64,000 bases of DNA from Anaerolineales bacterium (GCA_020634895.1 JACKAV010000001.1:186001-250000), one strand, 5' to 3'. Counted from the first letter of the stretch, positions 48,961-58,980 are shown. The notes: a model not told the origin generated them from the sequence alone. Made by a program: numbers and translations.

Positions 48961-50298
48961 CTATTTCTTTATCACCCTCGGCGCAAAAATAAACAACGCC
49001 AGCAGGATCAAACCACCGACGAAGAATGGCACGGGTGCGCCGAACCATTGAAACAAAGCGCCGTAGAAAAGCGGAGCGATGGCGTTTGCCGCGCTGTATG
49101 CCGCGGAGGAAAGCCCGAGCATGCTTCCTACTTCGCTTTTGTCCGATGCCTTGGTGATCAGACTATTGATCGCCGGTTGAAGCGTCCCGCCCCCCAAAGC
49201 GGAGGGGATACTCGCCACCATCAACCAGATGATGCCGAGCCAGCCGCGTACGGCTTCATCCGGCAGGGCAACGTTGATGCTTTGAATGGATACGCGGAAC
49301 TCTCCCTGCCCGGCAAGGCTTTCCAATACGCGGGCTTTTTCATACCACGGAACAGGGATGGCTGGAGTCAGCGCGGTGCCGATCAAACCGATGGCAAGCG
49401 CGCCAATGCCCATCAGCGCCAGCCAACGGTCGCCTTTTTTCTTGGACCAGCGTCCGATCAAACCGCCTTGGATGACGATGATAAGAATGCCTGCCAGCAT
49501 GAACAGACCGGATGTGTCGCGCGCATCCATACCGAGACGGTTGAGCGTGAACAATGAAAAGAGCTGCTCATACCCGCCGAACGCCACCTGATAGAAGAAC
49601 ATCACCACAACAAGGAACCAGATGGTGGGCTGGTGCTGCATGGCTTCGCGTAGTGCGCCGAACGAGAACGGACGTCGCTTGCGTGATGCCTCTGGGTTGG
49701 CGGCTTCGTCGATGGTTTCCTTGAACCAGAAGGTCGTCAATAGAATCGAAATAAATGAAAAGATGGCGGCGGTCCATGCCACGGCTTGATAATTCTGACC
49801 GGTTGTGGCAAGCACAACGAAGGCGAGGATCGGTCCCAGCACAAAGCCCACGCCGAATGCCGCGCCGATGAGACCGAGTCCCTGCGTGCGGGTGCGTTCG
49901 TTGGTGCTGTCTGCAATGGAGGCTTGGGCGGTGGAGATGTTCGCGCCGGAGAGTCCGTCAATGATGCGCGAGATGAATAAGAGCAGCATGCTGTTCGCAA
50001 AACCGAGCATGATAAAACCGGTCAACGTGCCGAGCTGGCTTGCGATCAAAATGGGTTTGCGTCCGAAGCGGTCGGATAATCTTCCGAGGATCGGCGCGCC
50101 GACAAACTGCATCAGCGGGTAGGAGGCTTGGAGAATGCCGACCACTATCGGGTCCGCGCCGAAGCGGGCTGCGTACAAAGGCAAAAGCGGAATGATGATC
50201 GATAGTCCCATCAAATCCACAAGCACGATGACGAGGATGGGGAGGATACGTTTGAAGTCGAGTTTATCGTTGGGGTCTTTCGGTGTATTTTCTGTCAT
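48961..50298 (-). CDS. MFS drug/H+ antiporter (DHA1, TetA-like)
   Basis: The 445-residue protein has twelve hydrophobic segments and the MFS motif A GRLSDRFGRKP after helix 2, with GLIGAAFGVGFVLGPILA as motif C of drug antiporters. An unusually long cytoplasmic loop at about 290-320 carries a Lys/Glu/Arg stretch. It resembles TetA-type exporters, but specificity is unknown. It is the last gene of the MarR-SDR-ABC-ABC-MFS cluster, separated from the ABC genes by a perfect hairpin. Confidence 0.87.
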   Translation of the reverse strand: MTENTPKDPNDKLDFKRILPILVIVLVDLMGLSIIIPLLPLYAARFGADPIVVGILQASYPLMQFVGAPILGRLSDRFGRKPILIASQLGTLTGFIMLGFANSMLLLFISRIIDGLSGANISTAQASIADSTNERTRTQGLGLIGAAFGVGFVLGPILAFVVLATTGQNYQAVAWTAAIFSFISILLTTFWFKETIDEAANPEASRKRRPFSFGALREAMQHQPTIWFLVVVMFFYQVAFGGYEQLFSLFTLNRLGMDARDTSGLFMLAGILIIVIQGGLIGRWSKKKGDRWLALMGIGALAIGLIGTALTPAIPVPWYEKARVLESLAGQGEFRVSIQSINVALPDEAVRGWLGIIWLMVASIPSALGGGTLQPAINSLITKASDKSEVGSMLGLSSAAYSAANAIAPLFYGALFQWFGAPVPFFVGGLILLALFIFAPRVIKK

Positions 50299-50326
50299 GA
50301 AGATTTCCCTTCTTTTTTAAATGAAT

Positions 50327-50360
50327 TTCGTCATTGCGGGACGCATCCCGCAATGACGAA
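50327..50360. repeat. TTCGTCATTGCGGGA hairpin between ABC and MFS genes
   Basis: TTCGTCATTGCGGGA (50327-50341) and its exact complement (50346-50360) enclose CGCA. Without a T-run it is more likely a processing or attenuation point than a full terminator. Confidence 0.7.
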
Positions 50361-50388
50361 GGTTCTAAAGTCTTTTCATGATACTTGA

Positions 50389-52263
50389 TTACGCAACGGC
50401 AACCAGTTCTTCCTGTTTCGAGAACTGGCTCATGTACAGGTTGTGATAGAAGCCGCCCCTGGCGAGCAGGTCTTCGTGCGTGCCCTGTTCCACAATGTCG
50501 CCGTGATTCATCACGAGGATCAAGTCCGCATTGCGGATGGTGGAGAGGCGGTGCGCGATGACGAAACTGGTGCGGTTCTTCATCAACTTGTCCATTGCCT
50601 GTTGGATGAGGATCTCGGTTCGGGTATCGACCGAGCTTGTCGCTTCATCGAGGATCAGGATCTTCGGGTCGGCGAGGAACGCGCGCGCGATGGTCAGCAG
50701 CTGCATCTGTCCCTGCGAGATGTTGGAGGTTTCTTCATTGAGAACCATGTGATATCCATCCGGCAGTGTGTGGACAAAGTGATCCACGTGCGCCATTTGA
50801 GCGGCGGCAATAACTTCTTCGTCCGTTGCGCTTGGGCGTCCATAGCGGATGTTCTCGAGGATGGAACCGTTGTAAAGCCATGTGTCCTGAAGCACCATGC
50901 CGAACATCTTGCGCAGGTCGTGGCGGGTGTAATCGCGGATATCGTGACCGTCCACGAGGATCTTTCCGCTGTCGACATCATAGAAGCGCATCAGCAGTTT
51001 GACCATGGTGGTCTTTCCGGCTCCGGTCGGACCGACGATTGCGATCTTGTGCCCGGGCTCTGCCTCCGCCGAGAAATCGTTGATGATCGGCTTCTCGGGG
51101 TTGTAGCCGAAGTGTACGTTCTGGAATTCCACGTGACCTTCCACGGTTTCGAGCTTGATGGGGCTTTCGGTCTCCAGAACTTCTTCATCTTCTTCGAGGA
51201 ATTCGAAGACACGTTCCGCCGCAGCCGCGGTCTGCTGCAGAACATTGGATATGTTCGCCAGTGACGAGATGGGCTGGGTGAACGAACGGACATATTGAAT
51301 GAAGGCTTGGATGTCACCGACGGTGATGGTTTGCCGGGCGGCGAGATATCCGCCGAGGATGGCGACTGCCACATACCCGAGGTTGCCGATGAACAACATG
51401 ATGGGCATCATCATGCCGGAGAGGAACTGCGATTTCCATGCCACATCATGCAGCACGTTGTTCGATTCATCGAACTTCTTGATGCTTTCCTCTTCGCCGT
51501 TGAAGGCTTTCATCACGATGTGACCGCCGTACATTTCCTCGACATGCCCATTGACATGACCAAGGTAATCCTGCTGCTGTTTGAAGTATTTCTGCGACTG
51601 GCGGACGATCAACATGACTGTGCCCATCGAAAGCGGGATGATGATCAACGCCACCAGCGTCATCAGCCAGCTGATGGAGAGCATCATGATCAGCACGCCG
51701 ACCACGGTGACTAATGAAGTGATGATCTGGGTCAGGCTTTGGCTGAGGGTCTGGTTGACCGTGTCCACATCGTTGGTGATGCGCGAGAGCACTTCACCGT
51801 GTGTGGTGCCGTCGAAGTATTTCAACGGCATGCGGTTCATCTTCTCTGAAATGTCGCGGCGGAAGCGGTAGGCGATGTTGGTCGAAACATCCGCCATGAT
51901 CCAGCCTTGAACGTAGGCGAACAGTGCCGAAATTCCGTATAAGCCGAGAACGGTGAGGACAATACGTCCAATGGTGGTGAAGTCAATCTCACCGCTGCCG
52001 TTCAGTTGTGCGATCACACCTTCGAACAGTTTGGTGGTCGCTTCGCCAAGGATCTTGGGTCCGGCGATATTGGCGGCTGTTGAAGCGATCGCAAAAACGA
52101 AAACGATAATGATCGCTGTGCGGTATTTGCCCAGGTAGGCAACCAACTTCTTCATCGTACCCATAAAATCCTGGGCTTTGGCGCCAGCCATCATGGGACC
52201 ATGCATCGGTCCGCCGCCCATGGGACCGCGTCGTTGCTGTCCAGGTCTGCCTTGCATCATCAT
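50389..52263 (-). CDS. ABC exporter half-transporter B (multidrug type, TMD-NBD)
   Basis: The 624-residue protein has a Gly/Pro/Met-rich start (1-30), six transmembrane helices (about 40-345) and an NBD (about 380-610) with Walker A GPTGAGKTT, signature ISQGQMQ and Walker B ILILDEATSSVD. The catalytic Glu is present. It overlaps the partner gene by four bases (ATGA) and pairs with it as a heterodimer. Members export drugs or lipids. Confidence 0.9.
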   Translation of the reverse strand: MMMQGRPGQQRRGPMGGGPMHGPMMAGAKAQDFMGTMKKLVAYLGKYRTAIIIVFVFAIASTAANIAGPKILGEATTKLFEGVIAQLNGSGEIDFTTIGRIVLTVLGLYGISALFAYVQGWIMADVSTNIAYRFRRDISEKMNRMPLKYFDGTTHGEVLSRITNDVDTVNQTLSQSLTQIITSLVTVVGVLIMMLSISWLMTLVALIIIPLSMGTVMLIVRQSQKYFKQQQDYLGHVNGHVEEMYGGHIVMKAFNGEEESIKKFDESNNVLHDVAWKSQFLSGMMMPIMLFIGNLGYVAVAILGGYLAARQTITVGDIQAFIQYVRSFTQPISSLANISNVLQQTAAAAERVFEFLEEDEEVLETESPIKLETVEGHVEFQNVHFGYNPEKPIINDFSAEAEPGHKIAIVGPTGAGKTTMVKLLMRFYDVDSGKILVDGHDIRDYTRHDLRKMFGMVLQDTWLYNGSILENIRYGRPSATDEEVIAAAQMAHVDHFVHTLPDGYHMVLNEETSNISQGQMQLLTIARAFLADPKILILDEATSSVDTRTEILIQQAMDKLMKNRTSFVIAHRLSTIRNADLILVMNHGDIVEQGTHEDLLARGGFYHNLYMSQFSKQEELVAVA

Positions 52264-54503
52264 GCTAATTCCTCCTGAGTGAGTTGCGACGTGGCAATCT
52301 CTCGGTAAGTTTCACAATTTTCCATTAATTCTTGGTGTGTACCCTTGCCAACGATGCGTCCTTCGTCGAGCACAATGATCTGCTCGGCATTCTTGATGGT
52401 CGAAACGCGCTGGGTAACGATCAATAAAGTGCTGTCTGCGGCTTGTTCCTTAAAGGCTCTGCGCAGTGCGGCGTCGGTCTTGAAGTCGAGGGCAGAGAAG
52501 CTGTCATCGAGGATATAGATCGGGGGGCGTTTGACAATTGCCCGGGCGATCGAGAGGCGCTGCTTTTGTCCGCCAGAGACATTTGCTCCGCCCTGCGAAA
52601 TTTCCTTCGCCATGCCTTCCGGGTTGGATTCAACGAATTCCTTTGCCTGTGCGATCACAACTGCATCTTCCAACATTTGCGGAGTTGCGTTCTTATCGGC
52701 ATAAAGCAGGTTGCTTTCGATGGTGCCAGAGAACAGCACGCCTTTTTGCGGCACGTAGCCGATCTTTTCGCGCAGATCGTGCTGGGTTACATCGCGGATG
52801 TCCGTGCCGTCGACAAAGATCGCGCCGCCGGAGACTTCATAGAAACGCGGAAGCAAACTGATGATGGTGGATTTACCGGAACCGGTCGAGCCGATGAACG
52901 CAGTGGTCTGACCGGGCTTGGCGGTGAATGTGATGTCGTGCAGGATATCTTCGTCCGCGCCGGGGTAGCGGAACGAGACATTGCGGAATTCCACTTCGCC
53001 TCGGAACGGGACCGGGAACTGTTTCGGCGCCTTCGGGTCGTGGATGTGGATTTCGGTTTCGAGCACTTCGGCGATACGGTCAGCGGAGACAGACGCGCGC
53101 GGGAGGATGATGAACAGCATGGACATCATCAGGAACGCGAACATGATCTGCATGCCGTACTGCATGAAGGCGATCATGTCACCGACCTGCATGTTGGCAT
53201 CGGCAACCTGTTTCGCGCCGAACCAGATCACCGCCACCATGACGATATTCATGATGAACATCATCATCGGCATCATCACCACCATCAGGCGGTTGATGAA
53301 CAACGAGACAGCCGTCAGGTCGACATTGGCTTTGTCGAAACGCTTTTCTTCAAAGTCCTGCATGTTGAAGGCGCGGATGACCATCATGCCGGAGAGATTC
53401 TCGCGAGCCACGAGGTTGACGCGGTCGGTCAAATTCTGGATGATCTTGAACTTGGGCATGGCAATCGAAACAACGATAATGATCAAGCTGATCAGCATCA
53501 TCACGCCTACCACGATGATCCACGCGAGAGGGGAGTCCTTGGAGAGGACTTTAAGTACACCACCGATACCCATTAAAGGAGCGTAGAAGACCATGCGCAC
53601 CATGATCATGATGACCATCTGTATCTGGGTGATATCGTTGGTCGTGCGCGTGATCAAAGACGCAGTGGAGAAATGTTCGAACTCGGTGCTGGAGAAGTTT
53701 TCGACCTTCTGGAACGTGTCGCGGCGGACATCACGCGCCATACCGGCGGCGATACGCGCAGATAGATAACCTACGATAATCGTACAGAGAGCGGAAAGCA
53801 GTGTGATGCCGAGCATCCACGCGCCGAGGTTGATGATGTAGCGGTTTTGCAGCTTGTTCGTATCCATGCCGAGCGCCTGGTATTCGGTCTTGACCGTTCC
53901 AACCGCGGCTTGAATGATCATGCTTTCGCCCATTGTCTCGAACTGTGAGTTAATGCCGTCCTTGATCTTGGTCAACTGTTCGGCGGGAAGCTGCTTCAAT
54001 AAAGTGAAGACGTCCATGCCGGGGGGCAGTTTGCTCAGGTCGAAGTTGCCGAAATCGCCGCCCATCTGCGCCGCCTTGGACGGATCCGCGATGATCTGCT
54101 CGAGACCGGTAACGGTCAGCAGCGCCTTCGCCATGATCGGGTTGATGCGGTCCATCTCCGTCTGGTCGATGTTGTTCAGCACATAGATGGGACCATCCGC
54201 GAGGGCGGGATATTCCGCAAGATAAGTTTCATAGTCGGCTGAGTTGCTGTCCACGAGGGTGTAATCCGCGAGGATGGAATCCTTCTCGCTTGCGTCGATA
54301 AAGATAAGCACACGGTCCATCTCGCTCTTGCGGATCGCGACCGGCACTGCATTTTCCACACCGCCCTGCTGAATACCAGTATTAACGATGTTGGAAAGAT
54401 AATCCGGCAATGCCAGATCCAGGTTTGCCTGTGCAAACAAAAGCAGGATGGCAGTGATAAGCATTACCAGATAGGGCTTTACATATTTTGCCAATCTAAC
54501 CAT
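52260..54503 (-). CDS. ABC exporter half-transporter A with long extracytoplasmic insert and non-canonical Walker B
   Basis: The 747-residue protein has TM1, then an insert of about 190 residues (about 35-230) that is probably outside the membrane, then TM2-6 and an NBD with Walker A GSTGSGKST and a good signature VSGGQKQR. The Walker B end is IYILDDSFSALD, so the catalytic Glu is Asp, as in the degenerate site of heterodimeric exporters. Its partner has the opposite mix (good Glu, weak signature), so the pair should have one working ATP site. Confidence 0.9.
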   Translation of the reverse strand: MVRLAKYVKPYLVMLITAILLLFAQANLDLALPDYLSNIVNTGIQQGGVENAVPVAIRKSEMDRVLIFIDASEKDSILADYTLVDSNSADYETYLAEYPALADGPIYVLNNIDQTEMDRINPIMAKALLTVTGLEQIIADPSKAAQMGGDFGNFDLSKLPPGMDVFTLLKQLPAEQLTKIKDGINSQFETMGESMIIQAAVGTVKTEYQALGMDTNKLQNRYIINLGAWMLGITLLSALCTIIVGYLSARIAAGMARDVRRDTFQKVENFSSTEFEHFSTASLITRTTNDITQIQMVIMIMVRMVFYAPLMGIGGVLKVLSKDSPLAWIIVVGVMMLISLIIIVVSIAMPKFKIIQNLTDRVNLVARENLSGMMVIRAFNMQDFEEKRFDKANVDLTAVSLFINRLMVVMMPMMMFIMNIVMVAVIWFGAKQVADANMQVGDMIAFMQYGMQIMFAFLMMSMLFIILPRASVSADRIAEVLETEIHIHDPKAPKQFPVPFRGEVEFRNVSFRYPGADEDILHDITFTAKPGQTTAFIGSTGSGKSTIISLLPRFYEVSGGAIFVDGTDIRDVTQHDLREKIGYVPQKGVLFSGTIESNLLYADKNATPQMLEDAVVIAQAKEFVESNPEGMAKEISQGGANVSGGQKQRLSIARAIVKRPPIYILDDSFSALDFKTDAALRRAFKEQAADSTLLIVTQRVSTIKNAEQIIVLDEGRIVGKGTHQELMENCETYREIATSQLTQEELA

Positions 54504-54557
54504 GACTTTTCGAGCTCCTTGTAAAATCTTGTTTTGTGATTTGCATACGTTCCTTTT

Positions 54558-55421
54558 CTAATCTCCAACTGCGGGGTCGACGGATGTAACATTAAGGTCC
54601 AGCAATTTGGTGGATCGGTCAAACAGATATTTGAATGGAAGTCCGATCAGACGAGAGATCATCATCCATTTGGTTAACACGGTGACGAAAAGACCGCTTC
54701 TTCCATCGGTGGCGGCGGATGCAAGCCATAAGGCTTTTTCTGCCGGGACATCTGCTTCGTTGCCCCACAACATGGCAACAAAGCGGAGTGGTGACAATTG
54801 TTCTTCATATCCCTTCACCGCATGGACTTTGCTCAGCATTTCCGTCATTACCAACCCGGGGTTGAATCCGATGACTTCCACGCCGCTGTCCTTGTATTCC
54901 TGTGCCAGGGCTTTGGTGAAGTTGCGTACCCAGACCTTGCTCGAGCTGTACGCATTTTGTAGTGGAACGGAGCCTGTGTCGCCCCGCCCAAGCAGGTTGA
55001 TCAGCTTTCCGCTGCCTTGTTTGAGGAAGTGACGCATGGCGGTCATCGAGCCGTTGTAGGTGCCGATGATGTTGGTGTTGACCACGTCCATGAAATCTGT
55101 GTTCGGGATGTGGACGGTGGGACCATACGGCGCGGAGAGTCCCGCGTTGTTGACCCAGATATCGATGCTTCCATAGGTCTGGATGGCAAGTTCTGCGAGG
55201 GCTTCCACTTGCTGCATGTCTGCGACATCGCAGGCGAGACCCACAGCTTCGAATCCCTCTTTTCGGAGCGAATCCACTGCGAGGTCCACGCTGCGAGGCG
55301 AGCGTGAGGCGATGACGATCTTTGCTCCGGCGCGCGCATAAGTCTGTGCGATCGCGAAGCCAAGTCCGCGTGAGCTGCCGGTGATGACGGCTGTCTTATC
55401 TTTGAGGATCAAATTTTTCAT
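54558..55421 (-). CDS. Short-chain dehydrogenase/reductase
   Basis: The 287-residue protein has the NAD(P) motif TGSSRGLG (14-21), NNAG, and the active-site YSSSK. The Ser before it, usual in SDRs, is replaced (LINLLGRGD), so activity needs care. The C-terminal extension (about 240-287) is longer than in classical SDRs. It lies between the MarR regulator and the ABC exporter. Confidence 0.88.
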   Translation of the reverse strand: MKNLILKDKTAVITGSSRGLGFAIAQTYARAGAKIVIASRSPRSVDLAVDSLRKEGFEAVGLACDVADMQQVEALAELAIQTYGSIDIWVNNAGLSAPYGPTVHIPNTDFMDVVNTNIIGTYNGSMTAMRHFLKQGSGKLINLLGRGDTGSVPLQNAYSSSKVWVRNFTKALAQEYKDSGVEVIGFNPGLVMTEMLSKVHAVKGYEEQLSPLRFVAMLWGNEADVPAEKALWLASAATDGRSGLFVTVLTKWMMISRLIGLPFKYLFDRSTKLLDLNVTSVDPAVGD

Positions 55422-55482
55422 AGTGCCTTTTAAAAACCTTTATTGAAAATACCAAAACATTATGTAGAAATTATGCAGGGAG

Positions 55483-55932
55483 TTATTGTTTGTCTTCGAA
55501 TTGTTGCGCCGCTTCGGTCAGGATTCCCAGCGCTTCAGAGACTTTCGATTTCTCCTTTTCGCTCAGGTGGTTGACCAGGTCGTTCATCCAGCGATGCCGT
55601 TCTTCGATCCCCTGATTGATAAGCGTCTCGCCGCTCTCGGTAAGACGCAGCAACTTGGCTCGCCGGTCATTCGGGTCTTCATCCCGTTCGATGTAACCAG
55701 CCTGAACGAGTTTATCCACAAGCTGGCTGGCAGCCGCTGCGGTGATGTCGAATCGTTCACTGATCACAGACATCCCGCACGAACCGCGATGCTGCAACTG
55801 CATCAGGATGCTGAACTGCGGCATCGAAAGTCCGCTGGATCTGGCAAAATGCATCCACCCGCGCATGGAACGGTGCATGAATACATCCATCCATTCGCGT
55901 AGGGATTGGTAAATAGGGAGGGGGTTGGTCAT
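55483..55932 (-). CDS. MarR-family transcriptional regulator
   Basis: The 149-residue protein has the winged-helix core (about 35-105) with the DPNDRRAKLLRLTESG wing and a helical dimer interface. MarR proteins repress drug or stress genes and release DNA on binding phenolics or oxidants. Its promoter carries an AACTTAAGTT palindrome between -35 and -10, so it probably represses its own operon of SDR, ABC and MFS exporters. Confidence 0.92.
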   Translation of the reverse strand: MTNPLPIYQSLREWMDVFMHRSMRGWMHFARSSGLSMPQFSILMQLQHRGSCGMSVISERFDITAAAASQLVDKLVQAGYIERDEDPNDRRAKLLRLTESGETLINQGIEERHRWMNDLVNHLSEKEKSKVSEALGILTEAAQQFEDKQ

Positions 55933-55964
55933 ATTTAAGCCTTCTTTTTAGTTAAGCGGGCTGA

Positions 55965-55993
55965 AATATATATTCAACTTAAGTTTTCGTCAA
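55965..55993 (-). promoter_or_regulatory. MarR operon promoter with palindromic operator
   Basis: On the minus strand TTGACG (55988-55993), a 17-base spacer and TATATT (55965-55970). The spacer contains the perfect palindrome AACTTAAGTT (55976-55985), a likely MarR site. Confidence 0.75.
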
Positions 55994-56031
55994 GGCAGGG
56001 GATGTTAGAGAAGTATTAGAGAAATTAAAAC

Positions 56032-56063
56032 GACGAGGTCGCCTCTCTGCAGGCGACCTCGTC
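56032..56063 (-). terminator. GACGAGGTCGCCT hairpin
   Basis: GACGAGGTCGCCT and its exact complement enclose a 6-base loop; on the minus strand GTTTTAATTT follows. It stands where transcripts of the STAND gene would end. Confidence 0.65.
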
Positions 56064-56154
56064 AACTCTCTCCTACCAATAAAATACCGGTAAAGTTACC
56101 TATAAAGTACCAATAAGATGACTGCATTTTACATATGGGTAGGGCGGAATGCAA

Positions 56155-56253
56155 TTAGACAAAAGTACTATGGCACGAAAAGCGGACCTCGTCATTTTCA
56201 TCAATGAAGCGTTGGATCAAGCTTTTGTCTGAGAAAGACATAATCAAGGCTCT
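56155..56253 (-). pseudogene. Decayed fragment of a STAND regulator paralogue
   Basis: On the minus strand one frame, bounded by stop codons, reads RALIMSFSDKSLIQRFIDEN followed by DEVRFS. The intact regulator next to it (56401-58980) has RDLVMSLSDKSMLQRRFDDN followed by GEVRFS. Sixteen of 26 residues match in line, so this is a remnant of a duplicated or rearranged copy; sequence on either side has diverged beyond recognition. Confidence 0.7.
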
Positions 56254-56289
56254 TTAGGAGATACAAAACTGTTAGAAAGTGTCTTTAAC

Positions 56290-56375
56290 CACAGATGAAC
56301 ACAGATGAACGCTGATTTTTTGATGAACCATTAACAAAAAAACCTTTTTATCCCTTTTACCTGCGTTCATCTGTG
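56290..56375. repeat. ACAGATGAAC tandem and inverted repeat
   Basis: Two tandem copies of ACAGATGAAC (56291-56310) are followed at 56363-56375 by the inverted copy GCGTTCATCTGTG, matching the left arm over 13 bases. It lies in the 468-base gap between the MarR and STAND genes, which otherwise holds the pseudogene remnant and a hairpin. Confidence 0.7.
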
Positions 56376-56400
56376 ATTAGAAGAATTTTCAGGCACTCTC

Positions 56401-58980
56401 TTAGAAATCTTCTTTGAGTGTGTACGCAACAACCTCGTCCATTGTCATTGCGGAGCCTTCTATTTTCATTGCTTTGAATGCCTCCTCCCCCAGCACATCG
56501 CGAATTGTATTCAAAGTTTTTGCCCAGTCCAACTGGGTCACTTGTAAAATGGGATCCCCAATGGATTCGTGTGTCATTTCCGCCCACCCGATCAACCGGG
56601 CGGCACGTTCATACTCACCGGCTTGAGCAAAGTATATGGATATCAATTCAATGGGAAATATTAAGCCCGGACGATTCCCATCTTTTTGAAATTCCCGGAT
56701 ACATTCGAAAAAGATCTCTTTTGCACTTTCGGCATGACCTTCACATAAGACTACATACCCGAGCCGGGCACGCGCCCAGAGATACCCCATACGATTTCCC
56801 AATTCCTGAAGAACGGCCATGGCCGTTTCGAGATGGGAGCGTGCCTGTTCGTATTCGCCGCGCAGTAAGGCAATACGTGCTTTTGTAGTTAGAACGAATT
56901 CTGTATTTCTTTTGTCGCCTGCATGTTGGTTTAACTTTCCGTATTCATTCAACAGGGTTTCGGCATATGCAATATCGCCGCTCAGGGCAACGTCACTGGC
57001 GAAAACGCTCAGTGCATTAGCAAGCCCCTGCCAGTCACCGGACTGACGATAAAACACAATGGATTGTTCGCGGCAGGCAAACGCCTTTTTAAGATCGCGT
57101 TTGTCCCAACTTAGCGCAGATAGCGCCTCTGCCTGTCTCCACACGTCACCGATGGATGTTGCCAATTCAAGACACTGGGTTTGAAAATTTGCTTTCTGTT
57201 CCATCCCATCGATAAACTGCATGGCAGAGCCCATAAGCATAAGCCCGTCGCACTCACTTTGCTTATCGCCGATCGCGCGAGATAGGGTTAATGCTTCCTC
57301 AGCCGTTGAACGCATTAAGTCAAATCTCTGGATGTGGAATTGCAGATACCCCATCACGCATAAGGCTCTTACCCTTGCTTTTGGATGGGCATGTGAATCG
57401 GGTCTTTGGAGGAATTTTGTCAGCCAGTGAATGCCTTCCTGAAAATTGAAATTTTCCCAGAATTTGGATCCTAAATTACTGGCAAGAATCATTCCCTCTT
57501 CCACATTATCCCTGGCTGCCCAATTCAGTGCGGCACGCAGATTATCCCACTCTTGAAGCACACGGGCGCGCCATTCCATTTGTTGTGGACCAATCAATCC
57601 CCTCCCAACCCGCTCGGAAAATTCGACAAAGTATTGCAGATGTTGTTCGCGAACATTTTTTTCTTCCCCTATTTGAAGCAATTGTTCTAATGCAAACTGC
57701 TGGATGGTGACAAGCATCGAAAATCGGACTTCGCCGTTGTCATCGAATCTGCGTTGGAGCATACTTTTATCTGAGAGAGACATGACCAGGTCTCTTATGG
57801 ATTTCTCTTTGAAGGTATTTGAAAAGACCTCCTCAACTGTTTGGAGGGAGAATCCGCCGGAGAATATGGAAACAAAATTGAACAGTTTCTTTTCATCCTG
57901 TGGGAGGTGGTTATAGGTCCAACTGATGGCGTTGTTCAAGGTTTTCTGGCGTGCAGTGACTGTGCGCATTCCGTCTGCGGAGAGGACGAAGGAGGTGTTC
58001 AGGTTTTCAAGCAATACTTGGGCAGACATCAAACGGATGCGGCTGGCGATCAACTCGATGGCAAGGGGCAAACCATCCAACTGGGCGCAGATGGCAGCGA
58101 CTGCTTTGATGTTATCGGCATTCAAAACAAAATCCGCACGGACGGCGCGGGCACGCTCGGCAAATAGCATCACAGCAGGGCAGTTTTCAGCGTGTGCAAT
58201 GTCAATATTTTTGGGTACATCCAATGTGGAGACAGAATATAACCATTCGCCGGGAACGCGAAGAGACTCTCGGCTGGTGGTAATGATTTTTAAGCGGGAA
58301 CAGGCTGAAAGGAGCTCGGAGGTGAGCGGAGCGATGTCTTCAATGAGATGTTCGCAATTATCCAATACCAATAGGATGCGCTTAGAACCTATTCCATTCA
58401 TTAGTTGTTTTAGAGGGGGAAATTCCTTCGATTCGACGTAATCCAGAGCCTGAAAAATGGTGGTGGGAATAAGTTGTGGGTTATCAAGCGGAGCCAGTGA
58501 CACAAGGAAAACACCATCGGGAAAATCCGCAAGGGAGATGCGGGATATTTCAAGGCTGAGACGAGTCTTTCCAATACCGGGTGGACCGATGAGGGTAACG
58601 AGGCGAATGTCATCCCTTTGCAGGTAGCCGTGTATATCCACGATCTCCTTTTCTCGCCCAATAAAGGAATTGATTGGCGCAGGCAGGTTGGATGGAATAA
58701 TTTTTTCTACCTTCTTCCAGGGATATGGGTTTTCCACCACAGATAGTGCAGATTCCCAATTGCCGCGTGCAAAGCGCATTAAGTTTTTTTGTTCGTTTTT
58801 TGGGATGTTGAAGATAAGGGCAAGCCGTTCAACAATCTGTTCAGATGGACGGCGTTCTTCCGCTTCAAGCTTACGCAAGGTAATTTCGGAGCAGCCTACC
58901 TGATTTGCCAGTTGCTTTTGAGTTAACCCCAATGCTCCGCGCTGGCGCTTTAGCCATTCTCCAAATGAAAGCTCACTCAT
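56401..58980 (-). CDS. XRE-STAND-TPR regulator (NB-ARC-type ATPase)
   Basis: The 859-residue protein has an N-terminal XRE helix-turn-helix (about 5-60), an NB-ARC/AAA-type ATPase (about 100-400; Walker A GPPGIGKTR, 132-140; Walker B LLVLDNCEH), a winged-helix-like segment, and TPR-type repeats (about 450-830). Such STAND proteins act as signal-gated switches or transcription regulators, with the repeat region sensing the ligand. No cognate target is obvious; a palindrome next to its start may be its own operator. A fragment of a second copy lies downstream. Confidence 0.9.
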   Translation of the reverse strand: MSELSFGEWLKRQRGALGLTQKQLANQVGCSEITLRKLEAEERRPSEQIVERLALIFNIPKNEQKNLMRFARGNWESALSVVENPYPWKKVEKIIPSNLPAPINSFIGREKEIVDIHGYLQRDDIRLVTLIGPPGIGKTRLSLEISRISLADFPDGVFLVSLAPLDNPQLIPTTIFQALDYVESKEFPPLKQLMNGIGSKRILLVLDNCEHLIEDIAPLTSELLSACSRLKIITTSRESLRVPGEWLYSVSTLDVPKNIDIAHAENCPAVMLFAERARAVRADFVLNADNIKAVAAICAQLDGLPLAIELIASRIRLMSAQVLLENLNTSFVLSADGMRTVTARQKTLNNAISWTYNHLPQDEKKLFNFVSIFSGGFSLQTVEEVFSNTFKEKSIRDLVMSLSDKSMLQRRFDDNGEVRFSMLVTIQQFALEQLLQIGEEKNVREQHLQYFVEFSERVGRGLIGPQQMEWRARVLQEWDNLRAALNWAARDNVEEGMILASNLGSKFWENFNFQEGIHWLTKFLQRPDSHAHPKARVRALCVMGYLQFHIQRFDLMRSTAEEALTLSRAIGDKQSECDGLMLMGSAMQFIDGMEQKANFQTQCLELATSIGDVWRQAEALSALSWDKRDLKKAFACREQSIVFYRQSGDWQGLANALSVFASDVALSGDIAYAETLLNEYGKLNQHAGDKRNTEFVLTTKARIALLRGEYEQARSHLETAMAVLQELGNRMGYLWARARLGYVVLCEGHAESAKEIFFECIREFQKDGNRPGLIFPIELISIYFAQAGEYERAARLIGWAEMTHESIGDPILQVTQLDWAKTLNTIRDVLGEEAFKAMKIEGSAMTMDEVVAYTLKEDF

